Below, one piece after another: positions 5,323 through 11,587 of a stretch of DNA of 14,033 bases. Origin of the DNA: Clostridiales bacterium (GTDB taxonomy: Bacteria > Bacillota > Clostridia > Oscillospirales > Butyricicoccaceae). Position 1 is the first letter of the stretch. Every line of letters starts with the position of its first letter. Both the position numbers and the translations under genes were made by a program. The DNA is taken from positions 1-14,033 of the forward strand of contig JAHZFK010000056.1 of NCBI GenBank assembly GCA_019421385.1, given 5' to 3'. The notes under the pieces were generated by a model. The model did no database searches. It saw only the letters and a list, made by a program, of their open reading frames with translations, and was not told the origin of the DNA.

Positions 5323-7101
5323 ATGAAAAAGCAAGTGACCGCGGCGTCTCTCGCCGCTCTGATGGCGATGTCCGCTCTGCCGATTTCTGCGTGTGCGGCC
5401 GCTACCGATGATATCGCTCCGGTGAAAACGCCGGTGCTCAACACGACCGACCACATGCAGTATATGAACGGCTATGAGGACGGCACGTTCCGCCCGGATG
5501 CACCGATCACCCGCGCGGAGGCATGTAAGCTGATTTCTTCGCTGCTGACCGAGTCCTCGGGCGGCGGGGACTACCTGTTTACCGATGTGCCGCAGGACGC
5601 ATGGTATGCAGCCGCAGTTGGGGAAATGACCGGTTATTCGCTGGTAAGCGGCTATAAGGACGGCACGTTCCGCCCGGATGCACCGATCACCCGCGCGGAG
5701 TTTGTGACCATCCTGTCCCGCATCCCGCATGACGATATTGGCACGGAGAGCAGCTTCACTGATGTGCCCAAGACCCATTGGGCGTATGATGCCGTGCAGA
5801 CCGCACTGGCACAGGGCTGGGTTGCAGGCGATCCGTCCGGCCTGTTCCGACCGGATGAGTCGATCACCCGTGCGGAGGCAGTGACCATTCTCAACCGCAT
5901 TCTGGGTCGCTCGGGCGATGCGATCATGGCATCCACGGGCGAGGGCATCCGCGTGATGCCGGACGTACCGGACACGCACTGGGCGTATCTGGCGATGCTC
6001 GAGGCCACGACCGATCACGAATACGAAATGACCGAGAGCACCGAGAAGTGGACCTCTTATGATAAGGAAACCACCACGCTGGCAGAGGGCTGGCATAACA
6101 TCAACGGTCTGCTGTTCCATGTCAATGCTGACCAGCAGTTTGACTACAATAAGACGGTGGATGGTCTGGAACTCGATCGCAACGGCCGCTACACGACCGG
6201 TTCGGAAGAGCTGGACAAGCTGCTGACGCAGGCAGTCGCCGGTGTGGTCAACGACAAGATGACGCAGATGGAGAAGCTGCGCGCGGTTTATGACTATGCC
6301 AAGGAGACCTTCGGCTATCTGGGCATCGGCACGGTCGATACCTCCAAGGAAGGCTGGGAGATTGAGCAGGCCATCAATATGCTGACCGAAAAGCGCGGCA
6401 ACTGCTATTCGTGGTCGAGTGTGTTCACCTATCTGGCACGTCAGGTGGGTTATGACGCTAAGGCGATTGTCGGTACGGGCGTAAGCCCCAAGGGCAGCGA
6501 GTCTGTACACGCATGGACGGAAATCACGATCGACGGCGTGGCGTACACCTTCGATCCGCAGATCGAGAGCGTGTATGCATCGCGCTACGGCGAGAACTAT
6601 GATCTGTTTATGAAGAAGTACGGCGAGGCAGAGTGGGGCTACAAGAAGGCTGAGGAGCCGGAGCAGCCCACCGAGCCGGAAGCGCCCGAGGCGGACGCTG
6701 CGCTGGTTGAGCTGATGGATAAGATCTATGGTGACAAGGATGCCGGTATGGTCGGCCAGACCGTGCTGTATAACGGCATGGGTGCGGACGGCACCACGCA
6801 TCCGCTTACTTGGTTTATCGGCACGGATGACGTGAAGTTCGAGGCCGGTCTGGCGTCTGAGTCGATGATCACTTCGCAGGCGCATTCGATCGTGCTGCTG
6901 CGTATGCCGGAGGGCGCGGATATCGAGGCGGCCAAGGCTAAGATCGCAGAGAGCGTTGACCCGTTCAAATGGATCTGTGTCGGCGTTGATCCGGATAAGG
7001 TGCGCGTGGAGAGCAGCGGCAACCTGATCTGCGTTGTGCTGGACGATGCAAACGGCGACTACTACGCGGACAACTTCCTGTCTGCCACAGCAGCGCAGTA
7101 A
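5323..7101 (+). CDS. Secreted SLH-transglutaminase-like-DUF4358-like surface protein
   Basis: The 592-residue protein starts with a signal peptide (residues 1-about 25). It ends in either a signal-peptidase I site around ACA-A or a lipobox-like I21-S22-A23-C24. Three S-layer homology motifs follow (about 45-75, 86-134, 145-193), each with GxFRPDxxITRAE, and a degenerate fourth start at 213-225 (DVPDTHWAY). SLH domains bind pyruvylated wall polymer. Residues about 295-415 form a transglutaminase/protease-like core with a putative Cys-His-Asp triad: C361 (GNCYSW), H396 (VHAW) and D411 (TFDPQ). After a Glu/Pro linker (444-457), the C-terminal 130 residues resemble DUF4358. ATG 5323 was chosen because AAAAGGAG lies just upstream and the signal peptide begins there. 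A longer in-frame start at 5248 would lie inside the previous gene. The activity could be cross-linking, proteolysis or neither. Confidence 0.88.
   Translation: MKKQVTAASLAALMAMSALPISACAAATDDIAPVKTPVLNTTDHMQYMNGYEDGTFRPDAPITRAEACKLISSLLTESSGGGDYLFTDVPQDAWYAAAVGEMTGYSLVSGYKDGTFRPDAPITRAEFVTILSRIPHDDIGTESSFTDVPKTHWAYDAVQTALAQGWVAGDPSGLFRPDESITRAEAVTILNRILGRSGDAIMASTGEGIRVMPDVPDTHWAYLAMLEATTDHEYEMTESTEKWTSYDKETTTLAEGWHNINGLLFHVNADQQFDYNKTVDGLELDRNGRYTTGSEELDKLLTQAVAGVVNDKMTQMEKLRAVYDYAKETFGYLGIGTVDTSKEGWEIEQAINMLTEKRGNCYSWSSVFTYLARQVGYDAKAIVGTGVSPKGSESVHAWTEITIDGVAYTFDPQIESVYASRYGENYDLFMKKYGEAEWGYKKAEEPEQPTEPEAPEADAALVELMDKIYGDKDAGMVGQTVLYNGMGADGTTHPLTWFIGTDDVKFEAGLASESMITSQAHSIVLLRMPEGADIEAAKAKIAESVDPFKWICVGVDPDKVRVESSGNLICVVLDDANGDYYADNFLSATAAQ
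5469..5700 (+). repeat. Near-identical 52-bp SLH-coding direct repeats, 180 bp apart
   Basis: Positions 5469-5520 and 5649-5700 are identical except for one base (5476 versus 5656). This gives a 44-bp perfect repeat encoding DGTFRPDAPITRAE. The third SLH copy is clearly diverged. The spacing of exactly 180 bp equals 60 codons, one SLH unit. Confidence 0.95.
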
Positions 7102-7118
7102 GTAATACAAAAGCAAAC

Positions 7119-7152
7119 AAAAAGCTCGCAGCCAATCGGCTGCGAGCTTTTT
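7119..7152. terminator. Bidirectional terminator between the SLH gene and fbp
   Basis: The 15-bp perfect arms AAAAAGCTCGCAGCC (7119-7133) and GGCTGCGAGCTTTTT (7138-7152) enclose an AATC loop. The A and T runs at the stem base serve both strands, as expected between convergent genes. Confidence 0.95.
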
Positions 7153-7162
7153 GCGTGTTGTA

Positions 7163-9139
7163 TCACATATCGCGGTTATCCTCTTTGATCTCGCCGCGGC
7201 GGAACGCGGCCAGCAATTCTTTCAGATCGTCAATGGTCTGCTGAAGCGCATGGCCGATATCGGTTTCGCAGATGCGGATGCGGTTTTCCGAGCGGTCGAA
7301 CGCCATAGAGGTGGACAGGATATCCTTGTTGTCGCGGATGGCGGTTTCCTTGCCGGGGAACGGCTCGTGCGCGGTGATGTGGATGCCCCAAGAGTCGAAT
7401 ACCAGCGTATAGCCTGCGATGCCAGTCGTCGGCTGGTAGGCGCGGCAGAAGCCGCCGTCGATCACGATCAGGCGGCCGCCCGCCTTGATCGGGCTTTCGC
7501 CGTCCTTGGTCTTGACCGGCACATGGCCGTTGACGATGTGGCAGTGCTCGCCCTCCAGACCAAACTCCTGCAGGATGCGCACGCAGATTTCGTCCTCGTT
7601 GTAGAACGAATAATAAGGATTTTTCGGTTCGGCCCAAGTGGACTGATCTTCAATCAGGCGGCGCTCAAAGGTAGCGATGTGGTCGCGTCCGAAAGAAGGC
7701 GAGTTGCGTCCGCACCAGAGGAACCACAGGAAATCCTTGCCGAACTGCCGCTCCGCTGTGCCCTCGCGGGCATAATAGCCCTCGCGCGCGACGGTTTCGC
7801 ACCAGTCCATGAGAGCCTTGCCGGAAAGCTGCTGCCCGCCGAACGAGAATTGCAGGAATTCGCCTTTCTCGTCCATTGGGATGCAGCCGTGGAACAGCAG
7901 GTTGCCGTTGAAGCACTTGTACAGCCCGCCCTTGGAATACAAAAAGCCGATGTGCCGCTGCAATTTTTCGCTGCGCAGGAAAGCGTTTTTCAGCTGCGCC
8001 ATCAGCTCGTGTTCCTCGGGGGTCAGCCGGTAAGGATCAGCCGGGTCGATGGTCGGGAAGTCGCAGTCGCGCAGCTTGTATTCGCCGGTCGGCAGCGTGA
8101 CCGTACCCTTTTCAAAGTCGATCTTATCGAGCAGCAGACGGTCATCCATGTGGAAGGACGGATTGCGCCGGATGGTTTGCCCCTCAAGCTTGAACTGGAT
8201 GACGGCGATTGCTTTGTGCATACGTGCAGCGCGCGCGGTGTCCACGCCGGTCTGTTCGGCGGGGTCGAGCATCTTGGGCAGAAAACAGGATACATCGCTG
8301 CCGCGGTAAGTTTCGTCCGCGAACAGCGCAAGCGGGCGCAGGCTGATGCCGTAGCCGGTTTCGATCACATCCAGATTGTTATAAGTGATCGAGTTGCTCA
8401 AAACGGTCGCAATACAGGTGCGGCTGCCAGTGGCGGCACCCATCCAGAGCACATCGTGGTTGCCCCACTGGATATCGACCGAGTGATGGTCCATCAGCAG
8501 GTCCATGATGATATCCGCGCGCGGACCGCGGTCAAAAATGTCGCCCACGATGTGCAGGTGGTCAACGACCAGCCGCTTGATGAGGTTGCACATCGAGATG
8601 ATAAATTCCTCGGCGCGGTCGGTCTCGATGATGGAAGAGATGACCGTATCGAAGTATTCGCGCTTATTATAGATGTCGTTGTTTTTATTGAGCAGTTCGT
8701 TGATGATGTCGCCGTTCCAGCGCGGGAGGGCGCGGCGCACCTTGACGCGCGTATACTTGGACGCGCACAGACGGCAGATCTCGAGCAGGCGGCTGAGCGT
8801 GATGCGGTACCATTCGGCACGGTCGGGCGAGGCTGCGACCAGCTCTTCCAGCTTTTCCTCTGGATAATAAATCAGGGTGGCAAGCTTTGCGCGCTCATCG
8901 GCGGGCAGGCTGTCGCGCAGGACGATATCCACCTTTTCGCGTACTGCGCCTGAAGCATTGTTCAGGATATGTACAAATGCGTCTGCTTCGCCGTGCAGAT
9001 CGCTCATAAAATGCTCGGTGCCTTTGGGCAGGCTGAGGATGGCCTGCAAATGGATGATCTCGCTGCTTGCCGCGCGCACATTGGGGTATTGCAGCGCGAG
9101 CAGGCGCAGATATTTTTGACGGTCGGTGCGGTTGTCCAT
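7163..9139 (-). CDS. fbp: Fructose-1,6-bisphosphatase, class III
   Basis: This cytoplasmic gluconeogenic enzyme hydrolyses fructose 1,6-bisphosphate to fructose 6-phosphate. The 658 residues match the length of the Firmicute-specific class III family (B. subtilis Fbp is similar in size). The calcineurin-like metallophosphatase signatures are intact: SDLHGE (46-51), HIVGDIFDRGPRADI (196-210) and WGNHDVLWMGAATG (225-238). ATG 9139 was chosen because AGAGGAG lies about 9 bp upstream, a promoter lies just beyond it, and the family N-terminus fits there. A longer open frame to 9427 would run through a terminator and the end of the next gene. It is monocistronic, with its own promoter (9174-9202), and converges on the SLH operon. 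Nothing in the sequence suggests a defect. Confidence 0.95.
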   Translation of the reverse strand: MDNRTDRQKYLRLLALQYPNVRAASSEIIHLQAILSLPKGTEHFMSDLHGEADAFVHILNNASGAVREKVDIVLRDSLPADERAKLATLIYYPEEKLEELVAASPDRAEWYRITLSRLLEICRLCASKYTRVKVRRALPRWNGDIINELLNKNNDIYNKREYFDTVISSIIETDRAEEFIISMCNLIKRLVVDHLHIVGDIFDRGPRADIIMDLLMDHHSVDIQWGNHDVLWMGAATGSRTCIATVLSNSITYNNLDVIETGYGISLRPLALFADETYRGSDVSCFLPKMLDPAEQTGVDTARAARMHKAIAVIQFKLEGQTIRRNPSFHMDDRLLLDKIDFEKGTVTLPTGEYKLRDCDFPTIDPADPYRLTPEEHELMAQLKNAFLRSEKLQRHIGFLYSKGGLYKCFNGNLLFHGCIPMDEKGEFLQFSFGGQQLSGKALMDWCETVAREGYYAREGTAERQFGKDFLWFLWCGRNSPSFGRDHIATFERRLIEDQSTWAEPKNPYYSFYNEDEICVRILQEFGLEGEHCHIVNGHVPVKTKDGESPIKAGGRLIVIDGGFCRAYQPTTGIAGYTLVFDSWGIHITAHEPFPGKETAIRDNKDILSTSMAFDRSENRIRICETDIGHALQQTIDDLKELLAAFRRGEIKEDNRDM

Positions 9140-9173
9140 AGGATGCAGCTCCTCTCTGATACCTCTTTCCTCT

Positions 9174-9202
9174 AGTATGCCATAAAACCAAGGGAAACAC
9201 AA
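9174..9202 (-). promoter_or_regulatory. Promoter of fbp
   Basis: On the minus strand, TTGTGT (9197-9202) and CATACT (9174-9179) are 17 bp apart, with TGG immediately before the -10. It lies just after the terminator of the upstream gene and 34 bp before the fbp start codon. Confidence 0.6.
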
Positions 9203-9221
9203 AGGGATTTCTGTAAAATCA

Positions 9222-9253
9222 AAGAAAACCGCCGTCCCGGATGGGAACGGCGG
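9222..9253 (-). terminator. Terminator of the TtcA-family gene
   Basis: On the minus strand the arms CCGCCGTTCCC (9253-9243) and GGGACGGCGG (9238-9229) form a GC-rich stem with one bulged base and a 4-nt loop. TTTTCTTT follows. It starts 8 bp after the stop codon. Confidence 0.85.
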
Positions 9254-9261
9254 CGGAGGTG

Positions 9262-10002
9262 TTATTTCGGACGCTTTGGGGTACGGGTGCGGTCGGGCGC
9301 CCAGCCTTGCAAGGGGTAGCGCTGGATGGCGCCGAAAATACGGTCGCGCAGACCGGGCATGGTCTGTTCGAGGTTTTTCAGCAGGTCCTTGATCTCCTGT
9401 CGTTTGGTGTTGCCGTCGGCAGGGCAAGGGTTGTGCACGATGGGCAGCGCATGACGCTGCGCAAACGAGCGGACATAGTATTCCGGCGTATACAGCAGCG
9501 GGCGGATGAGCGTGATGCCCGTGCGGTCGAGAAACGTCACCGGCTGAAAGCAGGAAATGCGCCCCTCATAGAACAGGGACAGCATGTAGGTTTCTACCAC
9601 GTCGTCAAAATGATGGCCGAGCGCGACCTTTTTGCAGCCCGCGGCCTTGGCGGCTTCATGCAGCGCGCCGCGGCGCATTTTGGCGCACAGCGCGCAGGGG
9701 TTTTCCTCCTTGCGGATGTCGAAGATGATCGGGCCGATTTGCGTCGGAATGCGGATATACTCCACGCCCAACTCGTCGCACAGCGTCTGCACGGGGGAAA
9801 AGTCCATTTCTGCATAACCCATTTCAAGCGTGATGGCGACGATCTCGAATTTTTTGGGATAAAAGGCGCGCAGCTTTGCCAGCGCCACTAGCAGCGCAAG
9901 CGAGTCCTTGCCGCCCGATACGCCGACAGCAATGCGGTCGCCTTCTTCGATCATATGGTAATGGTCCACCGCGCGGCGGACATAAGAGAGCATTTTTTGC
10001 AT
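9262..10002 (-). CDS. TtcA-family tRNA 2-thiolation ATPase (PP-loop)
   Basis: This is a cytoplasmic adenylating enzyme of the TtcA/TtuA group, which activates a tRNA base with ATP and inserts sulfur. Family members act on C32 or U54, and the target here is not certain. The 246 residues contain the PP-loop SGGKDS (29-34), the Cys pair C103-x2-C106 in NPCALCAKMRRG, the GHHFDDVVET segment (129-138), and C193 in HNPCPADG. Three such cysteines bind a [4Fe-4S] cluster in TtcA. The C-terminus is short and basic. The start is ATG 10002 with a GGAG about 8 bp upstream. A second in-frame ATG lies 9 bp further in. It is a single-gene unit between its own promoter and terminator, divergent from rplM. Confidence 0.88.
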   Translation of the reverse strand: MQKMLSYVRRAVDHYHMIEEGDRIAVGVSGGKDSLALLVALAKLRAFYPKKFEIVAITLEMGYAEMDFSPVQTLCDELGVEYIRIPTQIGPIIFDIRKEENPCALCAKMRRGALHEAAKAAGCKKVALGHHFDDVVETYMLSLFYEGRISCFQPVTFLDRTGITLIRPLLYTPEYYVRSFAQRHALPIVHNPCPADGNTKRQEIKDLLKNLEQTMPGLRDRIFGAIQRYPLQGWAPDRTRTPKRPK

Positions 10003-10046
10003 GGTTTAGTCTCCGATTTTTCGTAAATTGAAATCAAATACAATTA

Positions 10047-10075
10047 TTTATATCAGAAAACAGGTTCGGACGCAA
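10047..10075 (-). promoter_or_regulatory. Candidate promoter of the TtcA-family gene
   Basis: On the minus strand, TATAAA (10047-10052) is preceded by TGA (extended -10). A weak -35 (TTGCGT, 10070-10075) lies 17 bp away. The start codon is about 45 bp downstream. Confidence 0.45.
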
Positions 10076-10178
10076 ATGAAAAATCTGAATTGGAAAGTGA
10101 GAAAACAAGAGATTAAAAGAGAATAGGAGAGAATACAAGAGTTCTTATTGGATTTGAGATAATTTTTGAAAATTCCGC

Positions 10179-10207
10179 TTGACTTGCGTAAAACGATGTG
10201 TTTTAAT
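10179..10207 (+). promoter_or_regulatory. Promoter of the rplM-rpsI operon
   Basis: TTGACT (10179-10184), a 17-bp spacer, then TTTAAT (10202-10207), each 5 of 6 to consensus. It predicts an untranslated leader of about 65 nt before rplM. Confidence 0.7.
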
Positions 10208-10211
10208 AGAT

Positions 10212-10230
10212 ATGCTCGCTTAGAGCGCAT
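10212..10230 (+). ncRNA. Possible small leader hairpin upstream of rplM
   Basis: ATG-CTC (10212-10217) can pair with GAG and CAT (10223-10225, 10228-10230) around a bulge, at the very 5' end of the predicted transcript. Firmicute rplM mRNAs are known to carry an L13 leader used for autoregulation. This weak stem could be part of one, but the match is not strong. Confidence 0.25.
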
Positions 10231-10279
10231 GAAAATGTTGTCAAAATAATTTTTGATAGAATAAACGGAGGAAGAAAAC

Positions 10280-10708
10280 ATGTCTACTTTTATGGCTAAG
10301 GCAGAGACTGTCGAGCGTAAGTGGTACGTGCTGGACGCTGCGGGCAAGCCGCTGGGCCGCACCGCTGCTACCGCCGCCATGCTGCTGCGCGGCAAGCACA
10401 AGGCCGAGTTCACCCCCCATGTTGACTGCGGCGATTTCGTCATCGTCATCAATGCGGACAAGGCGATCCTGACCGGCAAGAAGCTCACCCAGAAGTACTA
10501 CCGTCACCACACCGGCTGGGTTGGCGGCCTGAAGGAAGTACAGTACAAGACCCTGATGACCGAGAAGCCGGAGTTTGCAATGCAGCTGGCTGTCAAGGGT
10601 ATGCTGCCGAAGAACTCGATCGGCCGTCAGTCCGCGACCCGTCTGAAGGTCTTCGCTGGCGAGAACCACAACCATCAGGCGCAGAAGCCCGAAGTTTGGG
10701 ATAAGTAA
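10280..10708 (+). CDS. rplM: 50S ribosomal protein L13
   Basis: L13 is an early-assembly protein of the large ribosomal subunit that binds 23S rRNA. The 142-residue length and sequence are typical: WYVLDAAGKPLGRTA (residues 15-29), LLRGKHKAEFTPH (35-47), the YYRHHTGWVGG segment (74-84), and KGMLPKNSIGRQ followed by LKVFAGENHNHQAQKP. ATG 10280 follows a CGGAGGAA ribosome-binding site about 9 bp upstream. MSTFMAKAETVERKW carries a second ATG at codon 5 that is less favoured by spacing. It is the first gene of the conserved rplM-rpsI pair and lies 15 bp before rpsI. Confidence 0.98.
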   Translation: MSTFMAKAETVERKWYVLDAAGKPLGRTAATAAMLLRGKHKAEFTPHVDCGDFVIVINADKAILTGKKLTQKYYRHHTGWVGGLKEVQYKTLMTEKPEFAMQLAVKGMLPKNSIGRQSATRLKVFAGENHNHQAQKPEVWDK

Positions 10709-10723
10709 GGGAGGAACTAACTG

Positions 10724-11131
10724 ATGTATACACCTAAGAAGGCTTATTTCTACGGCACCGGCAGAAGAAAGTCCTCCGTTGCCCGCGTTCGTCTGTTCCC
10801 GGGCGGCACCGGTGAGATCAAGATCAACAACCGCACCATCGACAACTACTTCGGTCTGGAGACCCTGAAGATGGTTTGCCGTCAGCCGTTCGAAGTGACC
10901 AACACTGCTGGCAAGTTCGATGTAGAGTGCACCGTGTCCGGCGGCGGCTTCACCGGCCAGGCTGGCGCGATCCGTCACGGCATCGCCCGTGCGCTGCTGC
11001 AGGCTGACTCTGAGCAGTACCGTCCCGCGCTCAAGGCTGCTGGTCTGCTGACCCGCGATCCGCGCATGAAGGAACGTAAGAAGTACGGCCTCAAGGCTGC
11101 ACGTCGCGCTCCGCAGTTCTCCAAGCGCTAA
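10724..11131 (+). CDS. rpsI: 30S ribosomal protein S9
   Basis: S9 is a small-subunit protein whose C-terminal Lys-Arg tail reaches the P-site tRNA. The 135-residue protein has the family hallmarks YGTGRRKSSVARVRL (residues 10-24), GGGFTGQAGAIRHGIARALL (72-91), TRDPRMKERKKYGLKAARRAPQ and the invariant ending FSKR. AAGGGAGG precedes the ATG. It is complete and is followed at once by a strong terminator. The conjugative element begins somewhere downstream without breaking this gene. Confidence 0.98.
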   Translation: MYTPKKAYFYGTGRRKSSVARVRLFPGGTGEIKINNRTIDNYFGLETLKMVCRQPFEVTNTAGKFDVECTVSGGGFTGQAGAIRHGIARALLQADSEQYRPALKAAGLLTRDPRMKERKKYGLKAARRAPQFSKR

Positions 11132-11149
11132 ACTTTATCAAACTTGGTC

Positions 11150-11185
11150 AAAAAGCTCGGAAAATCGCGGTTTTCCGGGCTTTTT
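11150..11185 (+). terminator. Terminator of rplM-rpsI
   Basis: The arms AAAAAGCTCGGAAAA (11150-11164) and TTTTCCGGGCTTTTT (11171-11185) pair along 15 bp with one G-U and a 6-nt loop. They end in a T run 54 bp after the rpsI stop codon. Confidence 0.93.
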
Positions 11186-11242
11186 CCTTTGATATGGTTT
11201 GATATAGTCTGACGCAACAAGACCCATTTTCACCTAATTTTT

Positions 11243-11316
11243 AGTGGTTACCAAGTGGATAACCGGCAAAAAACAGGCTAAAAAGAGGGCCAAGTGGTTA
11301 CCAAATAGGATAACCG
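11243..11316. repeat. Twin palindromic repeats AGTGGTTACC...GGATAACCG, 50 bp apart
   Basis: AGTGGTTACC-AAGT-GGATAACCG (11243-11265) and AGTGGTTACC-AAATA-GGATAACCG (11293-11316) share identical arms around different 4- and 5-nt centres. Each is a near-perfect inverted repeat (GGTTACC against GGATAACC, with one extra A). The starts are exactly 50 bp apart. They look like protein-binding sites of the element (recombination, replication or regulation). The role is not known. Confidence 0.8.
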
Positions 11317-11375
11317 AAGGCCGATTTTGGGCCTTTGGAGAGGTGCCCTTTCCGCTCCTTCAAAGCCTGTTTTTT
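11268..11375 (+). other. Long nested hairpin ending in a T run
   Basis: AAAAAACAGGCT (11268-11279) and AGCCTGTTTTTT (11364-11375) are perfect 12-bp inverted arms closing a loop of 84 nt. The loop contains the second GGTTACC palindrome and an AAGGCC/GGCCTT hairpin (about 11317-11336). It could be a structured RNA with a terminator-like end or a DNA cruciform. No gene precedes it closely. Confidence 0.5.
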
Positions 11376-11396
11376 ATCTGATGGGTTTGGCAGAGT

Positions 11397-11425
11397 TTGA
11401 CCAAATCTGAACAAATGAATATGAT
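11397..11425 (+). promoter_or_regulatory. Candidate promoter upstream of parA
   Basis: TTGACC (11397-11402), a 17-bp spacer, then TATGAT (11420-11425), each 5 of 6 to consensus. It is the only clear promoter before parA. Transcription would begin near 11432, directly at the first of two terminator-like hairpins. Confidence 0.65.
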
Positions 11426-11434
11426 TTTATTGCG

Positions 11435-11466
11435 AAAGCGCTCAGTGTTCCAGCTGGGCGCTTTTT
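11435..11466 (+). terminator. Terminator-like hairpin 1 in the parA leader
   Basis: AAAGCGCTCAG (11435-11445) pairs with CTGGGCGCTTT (11454-11464) along 11 bp with one G-U and an 8-nt loop, followed by TT. It starts only about 10 nt after the candidate -10 box. It could be a terminator of something interrupted or an attenuator. Confidence 0.6.
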
Positions 11467-11495
11467 GCATTTCCGGGGACCGAAGTTCCGGGATC

Positions 11496-11543
11496 AGAAA
11501 AAGCCGTCACTCTTTTTTATCAAAAGAAGTGGCGGCTTTTTCT
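11496..11543. terminator. Terminator-like hairpin 2 in the parA leader
   Basis: AGAAAAAGCCGTCACT (11496-11511) pairs with AGTGGCGGCTTTTTCT (11528-11543) with one G-U. The loop can extend the stem through TCTTTT/AAAAGA. A- and T-runs flank both sides, so it could stop transcription in either direction. It lies 44 bp upstream of parA. Confidence 0.65.
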
Positions 11544-11587
11544 ATTTCCAGAACCGAACACGACAAACAGAAACGAGGTGAAATACG

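Larger units (their letters stand above)
10003..10279. other. Divergent intergenic region with a purine-rich stretch
   Basis: This AT-rich spacer between the TtcA-family gene and rplM carries both promoters. Between them, about 10074-10142, the plus strand is almost all purine and contains AGAGAATA twice (10118-10125 and 10128-10135) in a 10-bp register. No open frame there looks real. Confidence 0.6.

Noticed and set aside
5469..5700. A CRISPR-like repeat
   Set aside because: There are only two near-identical copies, in frame inside an SLH coding region.
5134..7116. A 660-codon open frame on the minus strand opposite the SLH gene
   Set aside because: Its translation is rich in His, Arg and Leu with no recognisable domain. 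The plus strand encodes clear SLH and transglutaminase-like motifs. It is a GC-driven shadow.
7151..8953. A 600-codon open frame on the plus strand opposite fbp
   Set aside because: It is antisense to an unmistakable class III FBPase, starts inside the terminator and has no ribosome-binding site.
9140..9427. A 96-residue N-terminal extension of fbp
   Set aside because: It would cross the upstream gene's terminator and coding end, and the class III family starts at the ATG at 9139 with its own ribosome-binding site.
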